Below, piece by piece: positions 11,980 through 23,691 of a stretch of 64,000 nucleotides of DNA. The DNA is taken from assembly GCA_029215795.1 (NCBI GenBank), contig JARDYH010000001.1, forward strand, positions 188,983,654-189,047,653, given 5' to 3'. A program made the translations under genes and the position numbers. Source of the DNA: Anniella stebbinsi (taxonomy: Eukaryota; Chordata; Lepidosauria; Squamata; Anniellidae). Each line of letters begins with the position of its first letter. The stretch's first letter is position 1. The notes beneath the pieces are model-generated. The model had not been told where the DNA came from. It worked only from the letters and a program-made list of their open reading frames with translations, and made no database searches.

Positions 11980-13165
11980 TGGCAGTAGGGTGGCCAGTAA
12001 AGTGGTCAGGGATGCCCAGCATCCTCCCCGAACACAAGATCAGTGGGCATGGTGCTACCCAACTGCCTCTGCCTGCACGCAGGGCATCCTCCTCATCGCC
12101 ATCAGCATGAGCAGCCGCAGCTGCCTAGAGGGCTGCTTCCAGGCCGGCCATAGCAGGACATTGCCATAGGCACTGGCGTGCCAAATCGAGAGGACTGGTG
12201 GGCGTGCCGGAGCAGGGGCAGGCCAGGACTATGGAGGAGGAGGCACCACGGCCAGGATGGGCTGAGCCAGTTCGGCAGTGTGGGAAGAAGATCACACGGC
12301 CGCATGGTTATGTCTACTGCACACCTGGCCATGAGGGAAGTGGAAGGAAGAGGCCAGAATAAGGGGGTCGCCCATGAAACAGTGGTGCTCCATGAAGAGG
12401 GAGGGGGAGGGGAGGGGCTCAGTCATTCTGATGGCACTTCTTGTGGCCATAGGGGGACTGCAAGGTGGCAGCATCAGACGGTGCATTCCAGGCGTCGAAT
12501 GTGATGCTCAAGACCACGCATGAGGTGGCGCTCCACCTGCCCGTGCAGCCTGCTGAGAAGGGCCAAGTGGCGGTGCACCAGCTTCACTGGGGGGGTGGGG
12601 AAGAGAAGGGGGGGAGAGGAGTAAAAAGAGGCATCAGTGCCAGGGAGTTGTTACTAGTAGCCCTACCCCCACTCCCGCCTCTTCACCGCAGAAGCCTGTG
12701 GCAGCGGCATTGGGCCTGCATCTGCCTGCATAGAGTAGACTGGCCAGCGTGGGCCCCTGCAGAACTATAGGGTGCTGGCATCTCGAGGGGCTGCAGCTTC
12801 ACTGAGGGACAATAGGGCTGGACATGGGACATCTCAGGAAGCAGCAACATTGTTGCAGAAGGCCTTGAGTGGGCAGCTGCGCCTGAAGGAAGAGGTTGCT
12901 AGAGCAATGGAAGGTGATCACGGTGCCTGGCACAAGCATGGGGAATGTGTACTGCGCAGGAATCTCAGCAGAGGAGACACAGGGGAGCAAACATGATCAG
13001 GGCCCTACTCCAAATCATGTAGGAAGGTGGCCCCAGACCCATGCTCACCCTTCTCCTCTGAGTCGAGCGGGATGCTGCGTGGGCGCTTGGGCAGACTTCC
13101 TGAGTGTCGCCGACCACAGCCTCCGGTCTCCCCCCATCCCATCCCAGAGGGGCCTGGTGCAGGTA

Positions 13166-14212
13166 TCACCAATCATGCGGGCCGGTATCCAGGGCCAGAA
13201 GGCAGAGGCAGGTACTGCTGAGGTGGCAGGTATCCATAAAGAGGCAAGTAGGGGCCTGGCTGTTGGCCACCATGGTAGGCTCCTTGGAAGGCCAGCGCCA
13301 CAGCCTAGATGGCCTTGGTTTGGAGGTCGATGGCAGCCATGTGCTCACGCATGCCTTGTTCAATGACGGCATCGGTGTCTGCCATGGCCTCAGTCATCCC
13401 GTTGACATGGTCGAGAAGTCCACGGCGCACCACCTGCCCTGACTCCCATATGGCCTGAGGGCATCCTTCCATGGCTTGGGTGGCCTGGTGCGTCACCCAC
13501 ATGGTGAGGACTCGCTCCTTTGTGCGTTTGCTCTCCTCCTCACCTGCCATGTGTGTAAATAGCTCGTGGATCCTTCCTCCAGCTGCCTCCGTGGCCATGA
13601 CCAGGTCCTTTGCCACCTGCAGTCAGTTTGCCTTGCGCTTGTTGTGAAGACGGGCACACCTCTGAGTGTTGGTCAGGGGATGGGCTTGTACAGCTGGGCC
13701 TTCTTCCACTGTAGCAGGCAGGGCAGTGGCTCCTCTTCAAGGGGCTCTGGCTCCTCCATTTCTTCATCCTGCTGCTGGGGAGGGTTCTCCAACTCCTCTG
13801 TATCCAGGACCTCTGCAGCTAGCTGATCAGCCTCCTGAACCATCTCCTCCTCCATCTCAGCAACTTCCACGAAGGTTTCCTCGCTGGGCTGTGTAAAGAT
13901 GTCCTGGAGCTCTTCTTAGGAAGGAGACAATTTGGGGTCCAGGACATCGGCCACCTGGGTGCCCATGAGTTGCTCCATTTCATCTCACACCTCCAGTGTC
14001 ACAGGCTCGGTTTCCGTAATGGTCTCAAGGATGCGCCAGTCGAATCCCTCCAGAATAGCATGCCTGCCCTCCATGTCCACTTGGGATGCGAGCTCAGTGA
14101 CAGGGACGGTGACATACTGGGCAGGGCGGGCAGGTATACCTTTTGGGCATACCTCCATCTCCTCCCGCATATCTGTAGGGAAAGCTGCCCACACTGCCTC
14201 CCTGAGACCCAT
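13166..14212 (-). pseudogene. Harbinger accessory-protein remnant
   Basis: Several minus-strand frames upstream of the transposase appear to be pieces of one gene. An N-terminal segment (14212-13985) has a stop at its end. A strongly acidic segment rich in Glu follows (13870-13673). A helical segment lies in another frame (13616-13305) and includes AKDLVMATEAAGGRIHELF. Active Harbinger elements carry a second gene for a Myb/SANT-like protein that partners the transposase. Position and acidic character fit that role, but I see no clear Myb helix triplet, so this is inference from context. Confidence 0.4.
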
Positions 14213-14330
14213 GCCAAGCCCGCCAGCCTTGGCTCCAGTCGGGGCAGGTGTGGATCAAACCACCTGTGTGATAAAAGTCTTAGAAGCAGCAGGAACATGG
14301 AAAGAGTTTCTGGTGGACCATTGATGGTGA

Positions 14331-16650
14331 GGTTCTGCTTATTTTGACTTATGTGACGTAAACTCTGCTTCACTAAAACAGTTTCTAATTTGGATCAATT
14401 TCTTTTCTAAAAACCTTCCTTTAAAAATCCAATCCCCTTACATATTATTCAGAATTACTGGGATAACAAATGTTTCCATATTGCATTGCAACACATTTTA
14501 TGAAAGAAGAACTATTTAAAAAAACCAAAACAAAAAAGCAAGAATCTTTAAATCAGAATCCTTTAACATGAGCATTGCTATTTGGTTAAAACAGTTTTTC
14601 AAAGCTTGTTTAACGAAATCTAAAACTAAGGGCACCATCAATCATAACAATTTCTGATTTCAAATGCACTTCTGTGCAAATCACCAAGACATCAATTTTG
14701 CTTTGCATTGTATACATGTGGTACAGTTCTCAGCCTGTACACATGCAGAGAAAAAAGAGATATTTCGAACGTATTTGATGCTGCCCTAATTGTTTGATAA
14801 AAGCCAGGTTTACAAAACTGGGAAAAGAAGTGTGCATCTGTAGATCAAGGAGTGTGTATATAAAATTTCAGCTCCACCTATTAGAAATAGCAAATATTGT
14901 AACATTCATTTTCAAAGACAAATGCACCACCTGAGAAACTGTGTATGATGGTTTATTTATTTTTACAAAGGTATTGTTGCCATATAGAAAGTAGCATGTA
15001 TCCACCATCATTAATGTTTAAGAAATTTGTCATGTGTGAAGTGGCACTTATTATATAACATACATATAACATACAACTTCATGGAAACTGTCCTAATGAA
15101 AGGATATAATCACCTTCATTTCAGTAAAAAAAAATGTCCTTTTTCTAGTGATCTTGATAAGCTGTAATCTTGCACACGACAACATTTTATATGTCAGGAA
15201 AGTGCCATAATAGCCCCTCTCTCTGTTCTCAGCCCAGTTACATGAACTCAAGCCCCTCCACCTTTCCTTATGGATCTTATCCATGCCACCCAGATGCAGC
15301 AAGGAAGATCCCCATGCACAACTGATGTGCATACAAATATCCTCACCTTTGTGCTCATCTGGCTCAACTGTAGTCAAGGAGTTATTTGCTGTTCTGGATG
15401 CTCGGGGGTGTTAGTAGTTAACAATATAATTAGAACTGGATCACGGCACACAGTTATCTATGCACTCTTTTGGGGATCTTCTGCAGTTCATGTCCTTAAA
15501 ATGTGGTTCCTCAGTCTGAATACGTGAATCCACATTGTGCCTAAGTAGACCCAATTGCCGCCATGTTTATATATGATTCTGTTAAGGAAACCAAACTGGC
15601 TTCCTCCTGTTTGGTGTGTGTGTGTTTGTTTTTACAATGACAGCTGATGTACATCCAGCTTGTTGTATTCTGTCCTTTTATTTCTTTTTCAGTCAAAGCT
15701 TCCCCCCCCCCCTCCATCCAACTTTTTTTCTTTGACTTTCCAGTATGCGGTCCTTTTATGTGTCTCATTGATAGATTCATTGTAATTCTACTGAAATAGT
15801 CAGCAAACTCTTCGGGGTATTATTAAACCTTGGCAATGCTTCCCAATCAACGGTTTAGAATGGATTTGAAAATGTTAAAATCCAACTTTCTATCCTGAAA
15901 CAGGATCTTCCATACACATCTGTTAAGGGCATTTGTACTGTTCCTACATAGTCTCATCAACACCAAAAGAATAGTGTAAGTTGCAAATGCAATGAAGAAG
16001 TCCGATACTTTCTAAGCTTAACATAAAGAACATCATGGAATCTTATAAACTAGGGCTGTGCACCACCTTGGGCCAAATCCCCAAATCCAAGGTGAGGTGC
16101 GCTGATTCAGCCTGCCTCGGCCCAGATCTGAGTCGGTACTGGGTTGGCCCGAGGTGCCCTGAGACTGAAGCAGATTGGTACCGAAGCTTTGTGGCTCCTC
16201 GGGCTAATTCGGAGTGGCACTGGGCCGCTCCCCCACCTGCCCGTGAAAGCTGGCGCAAGGCTGGCCGTAACTCCAGCTATGTCCATTGGATTCACCGGAC
16301 TCACCTTCCTCTCCCCACCCTACCCAGTCGTCTCCTGCTGCCACCTGGTGAGACTTACCTGTAAATTGCATCCTCCTTCCAGAGAGCCATTCCTTGTTAT
16401 GGCCACTGTAGTTTGCAGCCATAGATATAGTAAAAACAGAGAGCTGCTGTGATCTTAAGTTTAAATCGTGGCTCGGTTCCCTGGAAGGAAGACATGATTT
16501 ACAGGTAAATCCCAGCAGCAGCCTTGGGTTGAGGGAGGAGAGATAAGGGGGTGAGAGGGGGCTGTGAGTGGGGAATAAATCACATCCTCCTCCCAGAGAG
16601 GGTTGCTCTGGAAACCATCACATCAAGAATTGATTGTAAATGTTTGTGGT
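14331..16650. other. AT-rich stretch, nothing recognised
   Basis: From 14331 to about 16040 the sequence is AT-rich and shows no gene, repeat boundary or RNA structure I can support. At 16049 it reads TAGGGCTGTGCACC, which looks like a hAT left end and is followed by GC-rich sequence to about 16440, but no matching right end and duplication were found. Confidence 0.4.
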
Positions 16651-16659
16651 TGATCCAAC

Positions 16660-16740
16660 AATCCTAGGCATACCTACTGGAGAGTAAGTCCCACTGAACT
16701 CAATAGGGCTTACTTCTGATTAGACATGCATAGACATTTG
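16660..16740. repeat. Short palindromic interspersed repeat
   Basis: Imperfect inverted repeat around GTAAGTCCCACTGAACTC and its complement AGGGCTTAC. Similar AAGTCCCAyTGA / TGGGACTTA words occur near 17080, 29995, 58770 and 60250, so this is a dispersed family with hairpin form. It resembles common lizard MITE fragments; the class is uncertain. Confidence 0.45.
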
Positions 16741-16873
16741 CTGTAGTTTATACATCCCCAAGGCTGCTCTAAGGTCCCCAAGGCTGCTCTGAGATCCCGC
16801 TGAACACAGTAATGCTTTCTTCTGAGTAAACACGTGGATGTAAAGTTGCATCGCTTTTACATCACTTTTTAAT

Positions 16874-16912
16874 CTTCATCATCATCATCATCATCATCAT
16901 CACCACCACCAT
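16874..16912. repeat. (ATC)n microsatellite
   Basis: Tandem ATC units grading into ACC units. Confidence 0.85.
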
Positions 16913-17172
16913 CTCACTGTGATGGAATAGGGGCAAACTACACTTTTGCAAGAGCTTCCTTTAAAAAAGAAAAGCATTGAGGGCAATCTTGTTTATTTCA
17001 AAAAGTTGTGGTGCCAGAGTCCTCAGAGCATTTGGAATCCAGCATCAGTTCATGCTCCTGGGAATAAGTGCTGTTAGTGGGGCTTGCTTCTGAGTAGGCT
17101 TGCATGGGAGTGCACTGGAAGTCTGCTAAGGGCAACAGCCTCTTAACCTCCCCACATCCAATCTTCACAGCA

Positions 17173-17666
17173 GCTGGTTTCGGACTACACTTTAGGCAAT
17201 GGAGGAGTTCATAGCACACTCACTGTGTCTTGTTCTGCTGCTACTTTCCACACAACAGGTTGCCCCTCCCCGTCGCTCAGCTGAAAGTCCCGGCATCCAT
17301 CTGGGCTGCAACGTCTGCTTCCTCCCACCTCCCTTGGTCCTCCAGCTGTATCCCAGCATGCACCGCAAGTTCTGCCAGCTGTATCAGAGCAGCCGGGGGG
17401 TTTCGGCTGCTCCAACCGGCAGAACTCTATGATCAAATGGAATAGTACACACAAAGAGGAGGGGTTCCCTCCACACAACACTTTAAACAATGGAGTTTGG
17501 GATAAACAATGTGCAAGCCCGTTGTTTTTCCCCATTGTTTAATTCACCAAAATAGCGTACCATCAGTTGTGTGTGCGTTGTGTGTTGACCTCCACATGAC
17601 ACAATAAGCAACACAACTGACGATTGTTCCCCCCCTCAGTTGATTATCGTGTCGTCCGAAACCAGC
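17173..17666. mobile_element. Harbinger-like MITE (about 0.5 kb)
   Basis: The ends are inverted: GCTGGTTTCGGAC on the left and GTCCGAAACCAGC on the right, related to the 9781 Harbinger terminus. The interior carries GACACT(T/A)TAGGCAATGGAGG and a GC-rich middle also present at 27887-28388. Non-coding. The 3-bp duplication is ambiguous (CAG or AGC). Confidence 0.75.
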
Positions 17667-17934
17667 CAGCATTTACTTGGATCTTGTCATCATTCCCCCC
17701 ATCTGAAATTGACTTCTATGAGAAAAAGAGAGGATATAATGGATTATTCTGCCCATCCGCACCCAGATACTCTTGGAGGAATGGCATGGACAGTTTTCAA
17801 AGCTTTTTCTTTTAATATAAGAGTTGCTTAAAGAGATTGCTCCTCTTTCAGGCACAGTTAGGCAGTTTGCCAAAATCCCGCCTCCTTTTAGAAAGCCCCT
17901 ATGAAGACATGTAGATGTTGGTACTGGAGACTTG

Positions 17935-18334
17935 GGGGCTGTCTTCACGGTGTTTAGCTCTGCCGCTAAACCTTGTGCTCTCACTGGTTTGTGGTGGCAG
18001 CAACTTGTCCTAACGAGGGGAGGCAGTGCAGGCTTCCCGGCGGTCATTAGGCTCACTATGCCCCACCCCTGCCTGGTCTTGCAGCTTCTGGAACCAATAA
18101 GAGGTTGCCTTCCACCCAGAAATGCCCCTGGTGTGGCTCCAAGAGAGGACAGCCCAGTGGAAGAGCCAGGCTGCCTTTGCTCCAGCTGGAAAAATCAGGG
18201 TAAGTCCCTGACTTTTCAGCTGTGCATCTTTGCCTCTTTGCCCGGGGTAGCTTCAAATCTACTACTGCGTCATCTAACTGATGAAGTGCAGATTCGGAGC
18301 CACTCCGGAGCAAAGATGACATCAAGACAGCCCC
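17935..18334. mobile_element. Hairpin-bearing GC-rich element, copy a
   Basis: The ends are GGGGCTGTCTTCACGG and CATCAAGACAGCCCC, an inverted pair. TTG flanks both sides (17932-17934 and 18335-18337), a 3-bp duplication. Near 18190-18215 it has a short hairpin, TCAGGG-TAAGT-CCCTGA, whose loop creates a GGGTAAGT splice-donor-like word. Inverted copies of the same body lie at 40241 and 39211. Confidence 0.7.
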
Positions 18335-18365
18335 TTGGTTAGGATTGCCTGTAAAATGGCTTAAA

Positions 18366-18391
18366 ACACACACACACACACACACACACAC
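18366..18391. repeat. (CA)n microsatellite
   Basis: About thirteen CA units. Confidence 0.95.
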
Positions 18392-18563
18392 GGTCCATTT
18401 TTCAACAGCTTTTCATCAGGTAAGTATTAAATCACCCTGCCACAGATAATTTCTCCAAATTTCTCCACCATTTGCTCAAAAAAATTCAAAAATTCCTTTT
18501 GCCCCTCTCTCCAGAGAATGGTCAAAAATATCCACAGGGGAAATTTTGGCACAGCACTAGTAT

Positions 18564-18780
18564 GGCTGAATTCGGACGACACAATAAGCAACTAGGGGAG
18601 GGGAAACAATCGTCAGTTGTATTGACTATCATGTTGTCCGAATGCTGCCATAGTCAACTCAGCGCTGATCCTCATCCACACCACAGTTGATTATTTATTA
18701 CCATGTTATGTGGGGAGTACCCCCTAGATGATTATTGATTATTACCACACCATTGACTATTGTGTTGTCCGAATTCAGCC
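18564..18780. mobile_element. Harbinger-like MITE, 217 bp
   Basis: The ends GGCTGAATTCGGACGACAC and GTGTTGTCCGAATTCAGCC are near-perfect inverted repeats. TAT flanks both sides (18561-18563 and 18781-18783). A second, internal terminus (TGTTGTCCGAATGCTGCC) ends near 18650, suggesting one MITE inside or beside another. Confidence 0.88.
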
Positions 18781-19360
18781 TATATTTCCATGCCCTAGCT
18801 AGGAGCTTGAGGCAGTTGGGGAACTACAGCTTCCACATAGCTCCATGCTGCACAGAGAGAAAATACAAAGTCGGGGATGGAGGAAGGGCCTTGGCTTTGT
18901 GAGTCAAGCCCACTCTTGAAGCGGCCATCTTGGTGGCAGGGATAGTGGTAGAGGTGTCAGTGAAGACTCTGAGGCAGTGGCGGTGAATGAACAGAAGCAG
19001 CCCTAGGAAAAGCCCAGTTTTAAAATGTTGGGGGAGAGGGAAAGAGATGGGCTTGAGGCCTGAGGGGAAGCAGTGAATGTTTTTCAGTGGCAAAGGATGG
19101 GAGGTGGTGAGGGCCAAAGGTCCACCATTGCTTTGAAGGAAAGTAATATCCACACAGCTTCTGGAGGACTGACAAAGCAGGAGTCACTCTCAGACTACTA
19201 CTGCCCAATGGCTACATGGGCTTTACATTAGTGATATGATGAAAGCCGTGGTCTTGATTATATATAAGACCCAGGACATTCAGCACTTCATAGATCAAAA
19301 CCAGTACTTTGAGCTGTGCCTGTGGAAGTTAATAGGGAACCAAAAGAGATGCAGAAACAC

Positions 19361-19404
19361 TCTTCTTCTTCTTCTTCTTCTTCTTCTTCTTCTTCATCAT
19401 CATC
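19361..19404. repeat. (CTT)n/(CAT)n microsatellite
   Basis: Run of TTC units ending in TCATCATCAT. Confidence 0.95.
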
Positions 19405-20263
19405 ATTGTCGGACATTAATGAAAATGTTGTACAGCTACAGGTCCATGCCAGACTTCCATAGAATGTTTGAAATGTACACCTTTGGAAAAATGAACTTTT
19501 AAGTGTCTGTAAAGTAAAGTCTCAATGAAACTACAATTTCTAAAATGGGTCCAGTGCATGATGGACTAATACTTGTTGAACCCAACCATTTTGGAGCTTG
19601 ACAATGAGCAATGATTGTTGAGACCAATTTGTGTTGAACTGCCTTGATCAACTTCATTCCATTTGATTCCCACCTTGTGGGAAAAATCACTGTACATATA
19701 CATATCTAATCTTGGTAGAATAAATCCCCATCTTTATGCAACTTTCAAACACAATTTACTGATTAGAATGCAGTAAATACAGCAGAGTATGTCCCTTTAA
19801 ATATTGCTAGAGGAAATGTTGGTTTGATTTCCCAGACACACATTATTTACTTACATCACTTATGTACTGTTCAGTTAACAGTGTCCTCCTAGCAGTTAAC
19901 AATAAAAGCTTAAAACAATCAGCAGATTATTTAACAATTATAGGATGCCTTTGTTTGGCAATCTCTGCTGCCACAGTGCTTGCCAAAAATGACTGGGATG
20001 ACCTGGATTGGTTATCATATTTACACAATGAGCGGCAACAGCAGCATCCAGCCATAACAGACATTCATTTCTAACCTTCAAATTCCAGGTGGTGGCATAT
20101 ATGTCACCAACTTAAGGAAATAAGAGTCGTTCAATGTTACTGAAGATTTATTTGCAGAATGACAGTTACAAAGTTCAGCAGAGTTAATTTACTGTTTCAT
20201 TAGAGTTACACAATAATTCCACGATGCTAACTAGAGAATGCTTTCACATTTGAAAAAGACATT

Positions 20264-20795
20264 GGCTGTATTTGGACAACACATTAGTCAATAATGGGTT
20301 GAGTAGCCAACTCACAGTTGGTTATTTTGTGGGTACTCCCCACACAACATATTCCGACACAACTGTGGGTGGTTGGAGCTGGCATTGAGGGGACTAATAG
20401 TCAACCCAGCATTTGACTGACACAGCCCCCACCTCTCTCCCCACCCTCCCTCAGTCCTCCCAGTTCTATCCCAGCAGCCTCTGCAAGTTGCACAGTTGTA
20501 GCAGAGTGGCAGCCGCCGTTTTTTTCACTCTTGCCAACTGCCTCTATGGGCTTGTGTTTTAACCCACTCACCACATGCCATTAACCCACTCACCCCTCCA
20601 CACAACACTTTAAACAACTGGCTTCAAGCTAAACAACTTGCAAGCCAGTTGTTTCTCTCAGTTGCTTATTTGGGTGGAATAGCATACCGTCAGTAGTTTG
20701 TGAGTGGCATGTTACCATCCACACAACACAATCAGCAACACAACTGATGATTGTTCCCCCCCCCCAGTTGCTTAATGTGTTGTCCGAATGCAGCC
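20264..20795. mobile_element. Harbinger-like MITE, 532 bp
   Basis: Starts GGCTGTATTTGGACAACAC and ends GTGTTGTCCGAATGCAGCC, with ATT on both sides (20261-20263, 20796-20798). No ORF of note. The termini differ by few bases from the left end of the 9781 element, which would have supplied the transposase. Confidence 0.9.
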
Positions 20796-21204
20796 ATTCT
20801 CACTTTGAGGACATGTCAAATACAGTTAGGAGACAGATTTATCTGAATAGTGAGTGTGCCTGGGGAATGAGGTTGCTTGCAACTAGCCTGGTTTTTGTCA
20901 ACAGTTACTGCTGGCCTGATGATGGTTCCTGTGGCACTGGCACCTGCAAGTCTGCTCCACTGGTGAAGTGTTGTGGCTAACAAAGTGTTTTACCAATCCC
21001 ACCACTGTCACGGACTCATGAGGTGGCTTTGTGCCAGCCACCACCTGCAATGTGTGCATAATAAACGCCATTGCCATCCTGGATTGTCGTTCGGAATGCA
21101 ACAAGAATGTTTCTGTGATGCTCTTTGAATAACCAAAGAATAAACCTAACCCTTGCTGGAGGAGAGATAAGGCCCTCCTCTTCATGGTGCCTCTTCCGCC
21201 ATGC

Positions 21205-21617
21205 ACTGGTAGTGGCAGGCGGCGCACCCCGCATTGACTCTCCTTCCGCCCATCTACAGCGGAAGGAGCGCCACGGCAGGCTTTACTGCTGCCACCGCTG
21301 CTGCTACGCCCATGCCTGCTGAAGGGGCGGCTGGGAGCATCGCCCCCCCACTCCAAGGTAAGTGGGTTTTTTATTTTTTATTTTTTTAATGGAGGGAGGA
21401 CTGCAGAAGAGGTGCAGCTAGCTTATGGCTCGCTGGTCCATCCCCTTCCCTGCCCAGCCCACTCCAAGCTAAAAAAGTCGGGGTAAATGCCCGACTTTTT
21501 TAGAGTGGTGCTTTGGGGCTTTTCCCTGCAGTAGCTTCGGAGTGGCAGCAGCATCATGTAATCCACCTGCTGCCACTCCGAAGCTACTGCATGGAAAAGT
21601 GACCGTCTAGAGGTACC
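21205..21617. mobile_element. Hairpin-bearing GC-rich element, copy b
   Basis: A GC-rich block ends in CCAAGGTAAGTGGG (donor-like GT at 21358) followed by a T-rich stretch. A hairpin with arms AAAAAGTCGGG / CCCGACTTTTT lies at about 21472-21501. A second, perfect 24-bp inverted repeat lies at 21528-21551 and 21567-21590 with a 15-nt spacer. The body resembles 62665-63088. Outer limits are approximate. Confidence 0.55.
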
Positions 21618-22429
21618 TATTTAGGGCAAGGCGGAAGTGCCCCTTTGCCCCAGAGGAAAGGAGCTCAGAGGGGAGCAGAAAGCTCTTTAAGTGCATATTT
21701 TCTGCCAGCAGGGTTCTCACTGACAGAAGAGGCCCAAATAGAGCATGTTGGGGTGACCTTTGATCTACCTCATAGGGCCGGCATAGTAATGTTCCCTCCA
21801 GTTGCTTTGAATAGGAGAGAATATAAAGAAAGGCAGATCTACCAAGAGCTGGTGGGGGGAGAAAACCAAAAACATCCCATACCTCCTGTGCTGTCTGCAG
21901 CAAACCAGCAAGGCTGTCCCTTACCCTAGTTAGGACTGATCTGTATTATTGCTCCATCTATGTTCCTGTAACCATGTTTCTGAAAAGTCTCCCTCTTTGG
22001 CATCTAGCATACATGACAGTACCTATTAGAGGAGATAAAATAAAGGCTGCCACAACAGTGACCTTTCTGAAGGAAAAGAAGAAATGGAAGGCTGTTCTAG
22101 TACCATTAACATCTTCTTGTGCTCAAATTATCCTTAACAATCATTTCAGAATTACCTAAATGAATACATTTAAATGAAAAGCACTGAATAACAAATACAC
22201 TGAAATGGCAGCAAAGAGGAGATACATCTCTAAAGTCAATTATATTTTGGAAGCACTTATACTTGGAGCTAATTTACACAATACTGAATTTAGTCAGCAG
22301 TAACACACAGTCCTAGAGGCTCTACTAACTTGTGCAACTGAATAGCATACACCTGTAATTTTCAACTTCCCCATGCTTAGGACCCACTTTTAGCCCCACT
22401 TTTAGTCACAGAGAATCCACTTTTAATTC

Positions 22430-22435
22430 TTTATT
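22430..22435 (-). promoter_or_regulatory. Candidate UGT1A polyadenylation signal
   Basis: AATAAA on the minus strand about 960 nt after the UGT1A stop codon. It is one of few such hexamers in a sensible place for the shared 3' untranslated region. I cannot exclude variant signals closer to the stop. Confidence 0.35.
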
Positions 22436-22483
22436 ACATATTTCCCCCCCCCCCCTTTGTTCTTCTCTTTCCAAGATGACTTG

Positions 22484-22625
22484 ATGGAAAGGAGGACAGG
22501 GTTCCTGTAGAAGAGGAAATTCTCACAGCTACAGCATTTTTCATCGTTACATAATAAACTATATCTGTCAAAATTCCCCTTGGCTGCACAACTGTTAAAG
22601 GCACAAGAGTCCTCTATATTCATTT
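22484..22625. mobile_element. Degenerate 320-bp-family MITE fragment
   Basis: Contains ATGGAAAGGAGGACAGGGTTCC on the left and AACTGTTAAAGGCAC on the right, words of the 320-bp hAT MITE family, in a shortened and diverged copy lying in the UGT1A 3' region. Confidence 0.5.
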
Positions 22626-23090
22626 GTTATCTTGTAATCCTATTTGTGGTTTTCCTTGGCCTTTTTAGTCTCTCTCCTTCTCTTAAAAGAACCCACCCAA
22701 CCACCAAATGTGGTATGTGATAGATCCTAGGCTGTGGTGTGACCCATTTGTGGGTCCTGATCCACTAGCTGAAGACCAGTTATGTACACAAATTATTCCA
22801 TTAAATCTAAGAACTACAGAACTCTGTAGTCTATCTGGAAGTTCATAGGTCCTCTGAAGACAAGGTTGCTTATATCTCTATTTCATTGGTCAAACTGTTT
22901 TGCTTGCATATGTAGGCATGTTGTTATCTTTTAAAAGAATGCCTGTAAATTGGCCCTAGGTACGCTAAGAATGATGTCTTGCAATCTCCTTGAGCAAAGC
23001 CCATTTCATTATATTCCACTTCCTCTTCCACACTCCAGGTGCCTCTACAAGAGTCATTTAAAGCTCTTTCAAAGTGCATTACCGATTTGA

Positions 23091-23377
23091 CCTCTACAAG
23101 AGCAGCGCACAAATCGGGGCTTGAGGCGCTTTTTCTGTCCGATTATGCGCATTATCAAATGCGCATTAAATAGCGAGTTTTAATTTACCGCAGGAGTTAA
23201 AGCGCCTTATGACCACGTAAACAAGTGATTCTCTGCATTAAACACCTTTAAAGCATGTTTCTTACAAGTGGTAATGCGCTTCACTGCCCCCCCGTGTATG
23301 GGGATTAGGCGTAAAAGCAATTGTGAGAAGATGCGCATAATCGAACAACCAGGCATCAAGTCGAATCCTTGTAGAGG
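23091..23377. mobile_element. MITE-like inverted-repeat element in the UGT1A 3' region
   Basis: Ends with CCTCTACAAG (23091-23100) and its complement CTTGTAGAGG (23368-23377). Similarity between the ends continues inward (GATTATGCGCAT on the left, ATGCGCATAATC on the right). The interior is rich in GCGC/TGCGCATT words. It begins only 17 bp beyond the UGT1A stop codon, so it would form much of the proximal 3' untranslated region. Superfamily unknown; no clear duplication. Confidence 0.6.
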
Positions 23378-23393
23378 GGACCATTATCTCATT

Positions 23394-23691
23394 TTACTGG
23401 GATTTTGATTTGCTTTTCTTGTTCAATCTTCCACTTTTGCAGAAACACTTCCTACAGCAAAACATACAACACTTCAATGAGATGAACAGAGGAATTAGTA
23501 CTACAGCCAGGAGGAAGGCAATGACATCAATCGAGTGGTACTGGATCCAGTTCAGGTCATGAGCTGCTGGCCTCAAATGGGGAGCCCCTTTGTGCTTCAT
23601 CACAAACTCCACCCAATGCACTGCAAGATCAATAGGGTGGATGGGTCTGTCCAAGTGAAGGTCTGAGAGATGCTGGATGTTCTCTTTATAC
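23394..23691 (-). CDS. UGT1A: UGT1A shared exon 5 (C-terminal)
   Basis: Last coding exon of the UDP-glucuronosyltransferase 1A complex. The acceptor AG is at 23692-23693 and the exon's first G completes a Lys codon begun in exon 4. It encodes about 98 residues. YKENI opens it, then DLAVHWVEFVMKHKGAPHLRPAAHDLNW, the conserved end of the luminal UDP-glucuronic-acid-binding domain. A hydrophobic span follows (VIAFLLAVVLIPLFISL), the single membrane anchor that leaves the enzyme in the ER lumen. A cysteine- and lysine-rich cytosolic tail ends in KSKSQ. Lys at -3 and -5 makes this a KxKxx dilysine ER-retrieval signal. The stop TAA is at 23394-23396. All first-exon variants share this exon. Confidence 0.95.

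Larger units (their letters stand above)
9781..14330 (-). mobile_element. Decayed PIF/Harbinger transposon
   Basis: The left end at 9781 reads GGCTGTGTTCGGACGACAC and is preceded by ATT, the 3-bp A/T target typical of PIF/Harbinger. The same terminus ends the MITEs at 17173, 18564, 20264 and 27887. Inside, on the minus strand, lie a broken DDE transposase (10775-11979) and remnants of a second acidic protein (about 13166-14212), matching the two-gene plan of vertebrate Harbinger elements. No matching right terminus is seen, so the 14330 end is an estimate and the element is probably truncated there. Confidence 0.8.

Noticed and set aside
16049..18558. Possible hAT element starting TAGGGCTGTGCACC
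   Set aside because: A weak partner end near 18550 (GGCACAGCACTA) exists, but no 8-bp duplication matches, so a single element is not supported.
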